Shown: one piece after another, positions 1 through 6,175 of the stretch
Layout of the letters: every line of letters begins with the position of its first letter
Numbering within the stretch: position 1 is the first letter of the stretch
NCBI RefSeq assembly: GCF_009377345.1
Contig: NZ_WBSL01000014.1
Coordinates: forward strand, 40,001-46,248
Length of the DNA stretch: 6,248 nucleotides
Source: Deinococcus terrestris
GTDB taxonomy: Bacteria > Deinococcota > Deinococci > Deinococcales > Deinococcaceae
Direction of reading: 5' to 3'
Notes under the pieces: model-generated
What the model was told of the DNA's origin: nothing
What the model saw: only the letters and a program-made list of their open reading frames with translations
Database searches by the model: none
Program-made: the position numbers and the translations under genes

Positions 1-2
1 TC

Positions 3-1778
<1,776 letters not shown>

Positions 1779-1836
1779 GCGCGACGCAACAGAGCGGCCA
1801 GGTGAACCAGCACCTTCCTGTCTAGCCCTTTTGCGA

Positions 1837-1867
1837 GCCAGCGCAGCGACCCTGGCGGAGGCCCTTT
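1837..1867 (+). terminator. Weak possible terminator after tnpA
   Basis: A 5-bp stem GCCAG (1837-1841) / CTGGC (1852-1856) with a 10-base loop is followed, after a GC stretch, by only four T residues (1864-1867). It lies about 60 bases after the transposase stop. The stem is short and the T-run is distant, so this is a tentative call. The rest of 1779-1941 shows no gene I can support. Confidence 0.2.
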
Positions 1868-1941
1868 TACGGCTCCTCGAACAGGTTCCCTGACAGGCCG
1901 ACCAGAAGCGTGTGCCTCGCCGTCCGCTTACAGATTTTTAT

Positions 1942-1965
1942 ATGTTTACATATAAAAAAGTAAAA
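1942..1965 (+). promoter_or_regulatory. AT-rich palindromic site 1 (candidate operator/partition site)
   Basis: Contains TTTAC-AT-ATAAA (1945-1956), one base off the TTTAC-NN-GTAAA palindrome, and a further GTAAA box beginning at 1960, eight bases after the right half-site. It matches site 4 at 22 of 24 positions in the same orientation. It lies beyond the 3' end of the Prim-Pol gene with no start codon nearby, so a simple promoter role is not obvious. Its T-tracts on the minus strand could also help terminate the Prim-Pol transcript, though I see no good stem. Confidence 0.5.
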
Positions 1966-1996
1966 AAGCATTGGATCGACTGTCTCGGCCATTCCA

Positions 1997-2950
1997 TCAG
2001 CCAACCTGACTGTCATCCCGGCGCTTCCACGGTTCGTTCCTGGGATACCTGTAGGCACTCTGCACGGCCTGCCTCGCCTCTCCCTGTGTAAACGGCGTGC
2101 GCTTGACCCCCTGAACCCGCGTCACGTACTCCTCGACGTGCCGCAGCGCCTCGTCCTCGCCGTAGCCGTTCGCGTGCATCCACAGGCCAAACATAAACGC
2201 TCCCCGGTTGCGGCTGATCGGCGCGTAGGCTGACGCCCGGTCGAGCATCAGCCACACGGGAACCCGCCCGCCCTGGTCGCCCCCTTGCGGCAGAACGGTC
2301 TGGCCCTGCTGAACCCTGGCAGGCGCCGCAGGCCGCACCAGGCCCAACGCTTCCCGCAGCGGGTACTCGGTGCCCTGTACCGTCACTCGTTCGGGAATGG
2401 CCTCCAGCAGGAGTGGGTGCTGCTGCCGGGTACGCCGGTACTGCCCTCTGCGCGTTCTCGACGGTGGACACATGACATACCCGCCGTCCCCCCGGATATC
2501 GAAGCCAGGGGGCAGGGCCGCCTTGTTCTTGCTGGCATTCGACGGCACGTACCAACCGGGGTGCCGCAGGTAGAGGTGGGCTCCCCCACTCGGAGAAAGG
2601 ACGTGCGGCGGCCAGCCCAGCGCCGCGAGCAGGGGCAACCCTTCCGGGTCCACATCGACCACCACCCAGCCGGACAGGCGGCCGGTCACGAACCCGAGGC
2701 CCCGGGCGCGGTGTTCCAGGTACCACGCCCTCAGTTCGTCCTGGGTGGGCAGGCGGTCCTGAAATGCCTTCCAGGTGCTGCGCCTCTCCCCTCCCCTGCT
2801 CAGGTGGCCGTGGCCGGTCGCCTTCAGGGCCTCGTGGTGCGGCTCCTTTGCCTTGGGGCTGAGGCCACCGCCCGTGGGGATCACAGAGATGCCCAGAGCG
2901 ACCAGTCTGCTGGCTTCCCGGTACATCCGTTCGGGTTCGTCCTCGTACAT
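1997..2950 (-). CDS. Prim-Pol domain primase/polymerase, candidate plasmid replication protein
   Basis: Archaeo-eukaryotic-type primase/polymerase of 317 residues; members prime and copy DNA on plasmids and phages. The visible motifs run in the expected order: GLGFVTGRLSGW (84-95) leading into the metal-binding D99-V-D101, then SGGAHLY with His125, then D151-I-RGDGGYV and the PPS at 162-164. Residues about 236-306 (SRNRGAFMFGLWMHANGYGEDEAL onward, ending in a basic tail) resemble the small helical PriCT domain that often follows Prim-Pol. No helicase motif follows, so initiation or priming would need a host helicase. The ATG at 2950 is preceded by a purine-rich GGGGGTGG (2954-2961). The gene lies 84 bases downstream of the ParG-like gene on the same strand, with an AT-rich palindromic patch between them. 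Domain assignment is strong; the role as replicon initiator is inferred from the neighbouring partition genes. Confidence 0.88.
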   Translation of the reverse strand: MYEDEPERMYREASRLVALGISVIPTGGGLSPKAKEPHHEALKATGHGHLSRGGERRSTWKAFQDRLPTQDELRAWYLEHRARGLGFVTGRLSGWVVVDVDPEGLPLLAALGWPPHVLSPSGGAHLYLRHPGWYVPSNASKNKAALPPGFDIRGDGGYVMCPPSRTRRGQYRRTRQQHPLLLEAIPERVTVQGTEYPLREALGLVRPAAPARVQQGQTVLPQGGDQGGRVPVWLMLDRASAYAPISRNRGAFMFGLWMHANGYGEDEALRHVEEYVTRVQGVKRTPFTQGEARQAVQSAYRYPRNEPWKRRDDSQVG

Positions 2951-2953
2951 TGG

Positions 2954-2961
2954 CCACCCCC
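2954..2961 (-). promoter_or_regulatory. Ribosome binding site for the Prim-Pol gene
   Basis: On the minus strand GGGGGTGG ends three bases before the ATG at 2950. This is an acceptable purine-rich Shine-Dalgarno sequence. It supports ATG 2950 over the out-of-frame GTG seven bases further upstream and implies a transcript with a leader, unlike parA. Confidence 0.5.
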
Positions 2962-2973
2962 GGCGCTCACACG

Positions 2974-3009
2974 TATAAATGTAAACAATTAAAAAATTTT
3001 ACCTGTAAA
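2974..3009. promoter_or_regulatory. AT-rich palindromic sites 2a and 2b upstream of the Prim-Pol gene
   Basis: Two copies of the TTTAC-NN-GTAAA family lie here. Site 2b (2998-3009) is exact, and its symmetry extends to TTTTAC-CT-GTAAAA (2997-3010). Site 2a (2974-2985) has a degenerate left half (TATAA) and an intact GTAAA right half continuing into GTAAAC. Their centres are 24 bases apart. On the minus strand TATACG (2972-2977) could be the -10 of a promoter for the Prim-Pol gene; no good -35 is seen at the right distance. The position between the partition genes and the replication gene suits an operator, a partition site or part of an origin. Confidence 0.5.
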
Positions 3010-3030
3010 AAGACGGGGGCAGGTGTCCCC
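3007..3030 (-). terminator. Weak possible terminator after the ParG-like gene
   Basis: Read on the minus strand, a GGGG/CCCC stem with a loop of about seven bases starts just after the stop at 3035 and is followed, four bases later, by five T residues. The stem is short and the T-run overlaps palindromic site 2b, so readthrough into the Prim-Pol gene is quite possible. Confidence 0.25.
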
Positions 3031-3034
3031 TCAG

Positions 3035-3295
3035 TCACTCCCGGATGTCCGGGTGGTACTTGCTGAGGTATTCGGTGACGGCCTGCTCCAACGCCTCGAA
3101 CTGCTTGCGGCCCTCCTTCGCGGCGGCCTGTTTGAGCCTGCGCTTGGTGGCGGGCTTGAGGTGGCTGCTGAAGGGCTCCACCTGCTTCTCGTCGGCGGGC
3201 GGGGGGGGCGGGGCAGGGGAGACCGCGGGCGCGGTCGCCTCCGGCTTGCGAATGGCGTCGAGGCCGCTGAAGCGCCGGGGTTTCTCAGCGGACAT
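3035..3295 (-). CDS. Small ParG-like ribbon-helix-helix partition protein
   Basis: An 86-residue basic protein encoded directly after parA, with an 11-base overlap of the two genes. The first 40 residues look flexible, with a proline-rich run at 27-33. Residues about 41-79 have the pattern of a ribbon-helix-helix fold: a short strand (EPFSSHL), then two helices (ATKRRLKQAAAKEG and KQFEALEQAVTEYLSKY). Size, disordered N-terminus, C-terminal fold and position after a short ParA all match the centromere-binding partners of type Ib partition systems, such as ParG of TP228. In that family the folded domain binds DNA and the tail contacts the ATPase. I chose ATG 3295 rather than the upstream start at 3325 because a strong Shine-Dalgarno sequence sits seven bases before it. 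The fold is inferred from sequence pattern, not from recognised identity. Confidence 0.8.
   Translation of the reverse strand: MSAEKPRRFSGLDAIRKPEATAPAVSPAPPPPPADEKQVEPFSSHLKPATKRRLKQAAAKEGRKQFEALEQAVTEYLSKYHPDIRE
3197..3219 (+). other. G-quadruplex motif with an 8-G run inside the ParG-like gene
   Basis: On the plus strand (template for this gene) there are four G tracts: GGG (3197-3199), eight G (3201-3208), GGGG (3210-3213) and GGGG (3216-3219), with loops of one, one and two bases. It encodes the proline-rich run of the protein. It fits the usual quadruplex pattern, and the mononucleotide run is a likely slippage site. Structure formation is not shown. Confidence 0.5.
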
Positions 3296-3899
3296 GGCCC
3301 AGCACCTCCCGCGCCACGCTGCCATAGTCCAGGTTGACCAGCTTGGCGTAGCGGTTGGTGGTGTAGGCCTCCAGCGGCAAGCGGCGCTCGGCGGCGTCTC
3401 CCACGGCGGTGCTCTGCCGGACCAGCGTCGTCATCACCGGAACCTCCTGCTCCGCCAGGGCGTCCCGCAGCTCCTCGCCCCGCCCACCGACATTCGCCAC
3501 GATTAGCACCTGATAGTTGGTCACGCCCGCATCAACAAGGGGGGTGAGGGTGCGGATGAGCCCGGTCGCACTCAGGCCGTCGGGTTTGGTGGGAATCACT
3601 AGCAGGTCGCTGGACTGCGCGAGGCTCACCAGGTCCTGCCCCTCCTCGTTGCCCTTGGTGTCGATGATGACGTACTCGTACCCCTCGGCCCGCTCCGGGG
3701 TGAACTCGCGGAAGGGGAGGGCATCGAAGGTCCACCCCGCGTAGTCACTGTCGCGCCAGTACACCGCGCATTGCAGCTCCTCGTCGGCGTCGAGCAGCAG
3801 GGTCTTGCCCTTGCGCCCAAGCTGCTGGGCCAGGTGGACGGCGCTGGTCGTCTTGCCCACCCCGCCTTTCATATTCCCGATGCTGATGACTTTGGCCAT
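3285..3899 (-). CDS. parA: ParA-family partition ATPase (short, type Ib-like)
   Basis: Plasmid segregation ATPase of 204 residues, the size of ParF-type proteins, which lack the N-terminal regulatory domain of longer ParA. Visible motifs: the deviant Walker A KGGVGKTT at residues 11-18 with signature Lys11; the A' motif LLLDADEE at 34-41, where DADPQ is more usual; and Walker B YVIIDTKG with Asp80. The family role is to bind ATP and the nucleoid and move plasmid copies through a centromere-binding partner, here the overlapping ParG-like gene. The frame is open up to 3953, but ATG 3899 is the natural N-terminus (MAKVISIGNMKGG), and the 18 upstream residues are hydrophobic with no family match. 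A -10-like TAAAAT lies five bases before this ATG, overlapping palindromic site 3. That suggests a leaderless, possibly autoregulated transcript. Confidence 0.95.
   Translation of the reverse strand: MAKVISIGNMKGGVGKTTSAVHLAQQLGRKGKTLLLDADEELQCAVYWRDSDYAGWTFDALPFREFTPERAEGYEYVIIDTKGNEEGQDLVSLAQSSDLLVIPTKPDGLSATGLIRTLTPLVDAGVTNYQVLIVANVGGRGEELRDALAEQEVPVMTTLVRQSTAVGDAAERRLPLEAYTTNRYAKLVNLDYGSVAREVLGHVR
3303..3310 (-). promoter_or_regulatory. Strong ribosome binding site for the ParG-like gene
   Basis: GGGAGGTG on the minus strand, inside the end of parA, lies seven bases before ATG 3295. It fixes the start of the downstream gene and indicates that the two partition genes share a transcript with separate ribosome loading. 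Confidence 0.75.
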
Positions 3900-3904
3900 G
3901 CTGT

Positions 3905-3910
3905 ATTTTA
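3905..3910 (-). promoter_or_regulatory. -10 element of parA, leaderless geometry
   Basis: TAAAAT on the minus strand ends five bases before the parA ATG (3899), so transcription would begin on or next to the start codon. No Shine-Dalgarno sequence is present and no convincing -35 hexamer is seen at 16-18 bases. The hexamer abuts palindromic site 3, so a protein bound there would block it. Confidence 0.5.
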
Positions 3911-3919
3911 ACATGTAAA
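3908..3919. promoter_or_regulatory. AT-rich palindromic site 3, parA operator candidate
   Basis: TTAAC-AT-GTAAA, one base off the TTTAC-NN-GTAAA consensus and continuing into GTAAAC as site 2a does. It overlaps the parA -10 region. This is the expected position for autorepression of a partition operon by its small DNA-binding protein. Confidence 0.5.
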
Positions 3920-3941
3920 CAAGCAAAACAGTTAATACGCT

Positions 3942-3960
3942 CAAGGCCAGCATGGCCTTG
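3942..3960 (-). terminator. Hairpin between the arginase-like gene and parA
   Basis: A perfect 7-bp stem CAAGGCC / GGCCTTG with a 5-base loop lies 21 bases after the arginase-like stop. No T-run follows on the minus strand, so it is either a non-canonical terminator or a processing structure. It ends about 30 bases before the parA -10 element. Confidence 0.4.
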
Positions 3961-3989
3961 GGGCGGGTGGGGGCGGGAGGTCAGGGGGG
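3960..3989 (+). other. Very tight G-quadruplex motif
   Basis: Plus-strand tracts GGGG, GGG, GGGGG and GGG (3960-3977) are separated by single bases C, T and C, a pattern associated with very stable parallel quadruplexes. A further GG and a six-G run follow to 3989. It covers the stop codon of the arginase-like gene and abuts the 3942-3960 hairpin. It is on the template strand of the minus-strand genes, so the RNA would be C-rich. Confidence 0.6.
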
Positions 3990-4862
3990 AGCAGAACCGG
4001 CTTCGGATGGGTCCCCAGGCATCAACCGTGCCACGATCTGCCGCGCCGCCTCCGCGACCCGTCCCTGTGGATCTGAGCCCGGATCGTAGGACGCGATGGA
4101 AGCGCCGACGACCGGCCACACCGGCCGCACCTGCTCCAGGACCGTCAGGACCTGGGCCGTGGTCAGGCCGCCCTCCGCGGCATAGGCGTTGGCCGGTCCC
4201 ACCTCCCGGGCATCCAGAACGTCCAGGTCGACATGCACGTAAAGCTGCTGCACCTCCGCCCGCAGCGCCCGCAAGGCCCCTTCGAGGGCTGCCGCCGCTC
4301 CGAGGCGCCGAACCGTCGCCGCGCTGACCTGGTGAACCCCGGCCACTTTCATCGCCTGCTGTTCCGAGGTCTCCAGGGCGTGTCCCCCGACATGCAGGAC
4401 GCGCCCGGGCGAGACCGCCTGAAAACCGGGGATGGCCGCCGCCAATGTCTGCCAGGCCCGTCCGGTCAGGGTCGCCAGCGCCATGCCGTCCAGAAAGCCA
4501 CTGCGGGTGGTCTCGGGCGTGTGAAAGTCACCGTGGGCGTCCAGCCAGAGCACGCCCAGGGTCCTGTCCTGAAGACCAGCGGTCATGCCCAGCGCAGTTC
4601 CGCAGTTCCCGGCCAGGGTGAGGGGAAAGCGGTCCCGCTGCCGGGCAGCCTGCACCTGCTGGGCAAGCTGGTGGTAGAGCGCGAAGCTGGTGTGAATCTC
4701 GGTGGGGAAGTCACCCGAGGTCTGGAGCCCGATCCGCTCAAGGTCATGGTCGGCGCGGAGGTCTTGTTCCAGTCCCCGCTCAAGCAGGTGGCCGGGACCG
4801 GCACCCATCCGGCGGTGTGCCCAGGCGGAGTCGTAGGGCACGTCGAGCAGGGTTACCAGCAT
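3981..4862 (-). CDS. Divergent arginase/agmatinase (ureohydrolase) family protein
   Basis: A 293-residue protein with the ureohydrolase fold, whose classical members use two Mn2+ ions to cleave guanidino compounds to urea. The metal-binding motifs WLDAHGDFHTPETT (Asp108, His110, Asp112) and YVHVDLDVLD (Asp211, Asp213) are intact. The first His-bearing motif, normally GGDHS, is instead AGNCG (85-88), losing one expected metal ligand. The substrate-loop His of the usual SGNLHG is Asp125 in SGFLDG, and the late Glu motif (EVNP in arginases) reads SYDP. A fully classical arginase site is therefore unlikely; it may have one altered metal site or a different substrate. The N-terminus at ATG 4862 begins with the usual first strand (VTLLDVPYDS). 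A TATGCT hexamer five bases upstream suggests a leaderless transcript. It follows the terminator of the preceding gene and precedes parA, so it looks like an independent cargo unit. Family is secure; substrate unknown. Confidence 0.88.
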   Translation of the reverse strand: MLVTLLDVPYDSAWAHRRMGAGPGHLLERGLEQDLRADHDLERIGLQTSGDFPTEIHTSFALYHQLAQQVQAARQRDRFPLTLAGNCGTALGMTAGLQDRTLGVLWLDAHGDFHTPETTRSGFLDGMALATLTGRAWQTLAAAIPGFQAVSPGRVLHVGGHALETSEQQAMKVAGVHQVSAATVRRLGAAAALEGALRALRAEVQQLYVHVDLDVLDAREVGPANAYAAEGGLTTAQVLTVLEQVRPVWPVVGASIASYDPGSDPQGRVAEAARQIVARLMPGDPSEAGSAPP

Positions 4863-4867
4863 ACCTC

Positions 4868-4873
4868 AGCATA
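4868..4873 (-). promoter_or_regulatory. Possible -10 element of the arginase-like gene
   Basis: TATGCT on the minus strand is followed by five bases and then ATG 4862, the same geometry as parA. The intervening GAGG is too close to the ATG for a standard Shine-Dalgarno sequence. No good -35 was found. Confidence 0.35.
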
Positions 4874-4936
4874 GGGCTGCCCTGCGCGGCTGGGCCACAA
4901 CCCCCACGCTTCTTTCAGGGCAACGCAGCCCTGGCC

Positions 4937-4974
4937 TACCTGTAAGTATGTTTACTTGTAAAAAAGTAAAATAC
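4937..4974 (+). promoter_or_regulatory. AT-rich palindromic site 4 with 8-bp-stepped GTAA boxes
   Basis: Contains an exact TTTAC-TT-GTAAA (4951-4962), a shorter TAC-CT-GTA palindrome centred 16 bases to its left (4937-4944) and another GTAA box at 4966. GTAA boxes therefore begin at 4942, 4958 and 4966, all on an 8-bp grid, with AT-rich spacers. The segment 4948-4971 matches site 1 at 22 of 24 bases. It lies between the terminator of the unrecognised gene and the arginase-like gene, about 75-110 bases before the latter's start. Confidence 0.5.
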
Positions 4975-4976
4975 GC

Positions 4977-5004
4977 AAAAAAGGACGCCCTGGAGAGGGG
5001 TCCT
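4977..5004 (-). terminator. Strong rho-independent terminator
   Basis: Read on the minus strand: AGGAC, CCCT, loop CTCC, AGGG, a single bulged C, GTCCT, then six T residues (4982-4977, the first being the last stem base). The nine-pair stem and T-run are textbook quality. It begins 14 bases after the stop at 5019 and should isolate that gene from the arginase-like gene. Confidence 0.85.
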
Positions 5005-5018
5005 GGAAGGAGAGAAGC

Positions 5019-5489
5019 CTACTTGCGGCGGGTGGCCTTGCGGGCGCCGGTCGTCTTCTTGCCGGTGTCTTTGGTGGCCTGGCTGCGGCTCCTGCCGAGC
5101 GTCTGGCCCTTCTCGAAACTGGACTGCATCTTGCGGCGGGTTTCCTCGGCCAGGGCCTTGAAATCCACCAGCCCCGCCTCAATGTTCTCGGCGGTGGGCT
5201 TGGGCGTGCCGCCCCGGCGTGATGTGGTCGCGGCCAGCTCGTTGTTGGTTTGCTCAAACCACGCCTCAAACTCGGGCGTCGCTTCAAACAGCATCTCGCG
5301 CGCATCGCGCTGGTAACTGCCCTCGGCCCCCCGCCGCTTGAACTCCTTGGGCAGCGTGAATCGTTCGGACAGATACGTGGCGTCAATCTGGCCTTCCCGT
5401 ACCGCGTCACGAAATTGACGAATGAAGACATCACTGCGCTGAGGATTTGCCAGCTCCTGAATTTGCTCGCTCAATTTCTTATAGGCCAT
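5019..5489 (-). CDS. Unrecognised 156-residue protein with Lys/Arg-rich tail
   Basis: I do not recognise the family. The first 110 residues are charged and look largely helical (for example KLSEQIQELANP and TPEFEAWFEQTNNEL), with a TLPKEFKRRG segment around 45-54. The last 25 residues (132-156) contain ten Lys or Arg and one acidic residue, with Ser, Thr, Ala and Gly, much like the disordered DNA-binding tails of histone H1-like bacterial proteins. No signal peptide or membrane segment is seen. It has its own good promoter just upstream and a strong terminator just downstream, so it is a single-gene unit. Its place beside the partition and replication genes makes a DNA-associated plasmid role reasonable, but that is inference. 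ATG 5489 is chosen because the promoter places transcription start within a few bases of it. Confidence 0.8.
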   Translation of the reverse strand: MAYKKLSEQIQELANPQRSDVFIRQFRDAVREGQIDATYLSERFTLPKEFKRRGAEGSYQRDAREMLFEATPEFEAWFEQTNNELAATTSRRGGTPKPTAENIEAGLVDFKALAEETRRKMQSSFEKGQTLGRSRSQATKDTGKKTTGARKATRRK

Positions 5490-5498
5490 GTCCCATGC

Positions 5499-5527
5499 AG
5501 TATGAAGTGGAAGGGAGGGCCTGTAAA
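5499..5527 (-). promoter_or_regulatory. Promoter of the unrecognised Lys/Arg-tailed gene
   Basis: On the minus strand -35 TTTACA (5527-5522), a 17-base spacer and -10 CATACT (5504-5499) give near-consensus sigma-70-type elements. The -10 ends nine bases before ATG 5489, so the leader would be only a few bases and no Shine-Dalgarno sequence fits. GTAAA and GTAAC boxes at 5523 and 5529 overlap the -35 and echo the half-site of the palindromic sites elsewhere in the window. Confidence 0.6.
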
Positions 5528-5656
5528 GGTAACGGTTCTTAGACTCCAGCCTTCACACGAAGCCAGGCCCTTGCCACTGATCATCCGAGTGATCTTCTTC
5601 CCCTGATCTCAAGCGTTTGCCAAAGGCCCGCCGCGTTCCCAGCTCACTCAATGACA

Positions 5657-5680
5657 CCCCCCAGCCTTGTTGACTGGGGG
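5657..5680 (-). terminator. Hairpin downstream of the Mrr-like gene
   Basis: A perfect 7-bp stem CCCCCAG (5658-5664) / CTGGGGG (5674-5680) with a 9-base loop starts about 50 bases after the Mrr-like stop. No T-run follows on either strand, so it is a possible but non-canonical terminator. The rest of the 242-base gap 5490-5731 holds the promoter at 5499-5527 and nothing else I can support. Confidence 0.4.
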
Positions 5681-5731
5681 CCTCCATGAAAAGAGACTGG
5701 GCGTGGGTGGTGCAGGCCGAGAGGCCAGCAG

Positions 5732-6175
5732 TCAAACCGGGAGGAGTGCTCTGGGCGGCGCCTCTCCACGCGAGGCCAACGCCTGAAGTTGAAACAGCTC
5801 CTCCGGTCCCCACAGCGGGACGCCGTTGGCCTGTGCCAACGCCTGTGCCGGACGGGTGTAGCCCGGTCCACTGGTCACGACGACGGCGTGGGTACAGCGG
5901 TAGAACGCCTTGGACGCCACGATCTCCTGCACGGCACTGTTGCCGACGTTGTTCCGGTAATGCTTCACCTGCACCGCGACCCGCACTCCTCCCGGCCCGG
6001 TGGCGATCACGTCCGCCCCCTGGTCACTGCTGCCGCGCGTGGCCTCAGCCCGCCACCCTGGGAGCGCAGAGATCACCTGGGCGACGTGCAGTTCCAGGTC
6101 ACGGGGCGTGAGGGTCTGGAGCTCTCTAGGGGTCAAAAGCGGCGAGGAAGTCTGGGAAGGCTCGTCCAGCGCCAT
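5732..6175 (-). CDS. Small Mrr-type restriction endonuclease-fold protein
   Basis: A protein of 147 residues (from ATG 6175) that is essentially one Mrr catalytic domain of the PD-(D/E)XK nuclease superfamily. Visible in order: a helix with Glu28 ([11 protein letters not shown]), Gly-Trp before a strand ([19 protein letters not shown]) with catalytic Asp55, then the QVK motif with Gln69 and Lys71, followed by [25 protein letters not shown], which is typical of this family. Classical Mrr is about twice as long, with an N-terminal DNA-recognition domain that is absent here. The frame stays open to the right edge through a GTG at 6217, so an upstream start is possible; I prefer ATG 6175 because the residues before it show no family pattern, but neither start has a good Shine-Dalgarno sequence. 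No methyltransferase neighbour is visible. The role could be restriction of modified DNA or a housekeeping nuclease. Confidence 0.82.
   Translation of the reverse strand: MALDEPSQTSSPLLTPRELQTLTPRDLELHVAQVISALPGWRAEATRGSSDQGADVIATGPGGVRVAVQVKHYRNNVGNSAVQEIVASKAFYRCTHAVVVTSGPGYTRPAQALAQANGVPLWGPEELFQLQALASRGEAPPRALLPV

Noticed and set aside
1959..1999. Rho-independent terminator for the Prim-Pol gene using the minus-strand T-run after the stop
   Set aside because: A T-run is present, but I could find only a four-base stem candidate (TGGA/TCCA) with a long loop, too weak to call.
1867..2058. 63-codon minus-strand frame across the palindromic patch and the Prim-Pol 3' end
   Set aside because: It overlaps the end of the Prim-Pol gene in another frame, crosses the AT-rich regulatory-looking patch and shows no recognisable protein pattern.
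2285..2992. 235-codon plus-strand frame opposite the Prim-Pol gene
   Set aside because: It is antisense to a gene with intact catalytic motifs, runs through that gene's promoter region and lacks any recognised domain.
3221..3236. Inverted repeat GACCGC-GGGC-GCGGTC inside the ParG-like gene
   Set aside because: It is a perfect 6-bp stem, but it is within coding sequence of very high GC, where such hairpins arise easily by chance.
1942..4974. Reading the palindromes as radiation/desiccation response motifs of Deinococcus
   Set aside because: That motif is a longer (about 17-bp) palindrome with different half-sites and spacing; TTTAC-NN-GTAAA is only 12 bp and occurs beside plasmid maintenance genes.
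5570..5594. Small inverted repeat GATCA...TGATC upstream of the unrecognised gene
   Set aside because: Five-base arms in a non-coding gap with no link to a promoter or stop; not above chance expectation.
5553..5813. 86-codon minus-strand frame overlapping the end of the Mrr-like gene
   Set aside because: More than a quarter of it is an out-of-frame reading of the Mrr-like coding region; the remainder shows no ribosome binding site or family signal.
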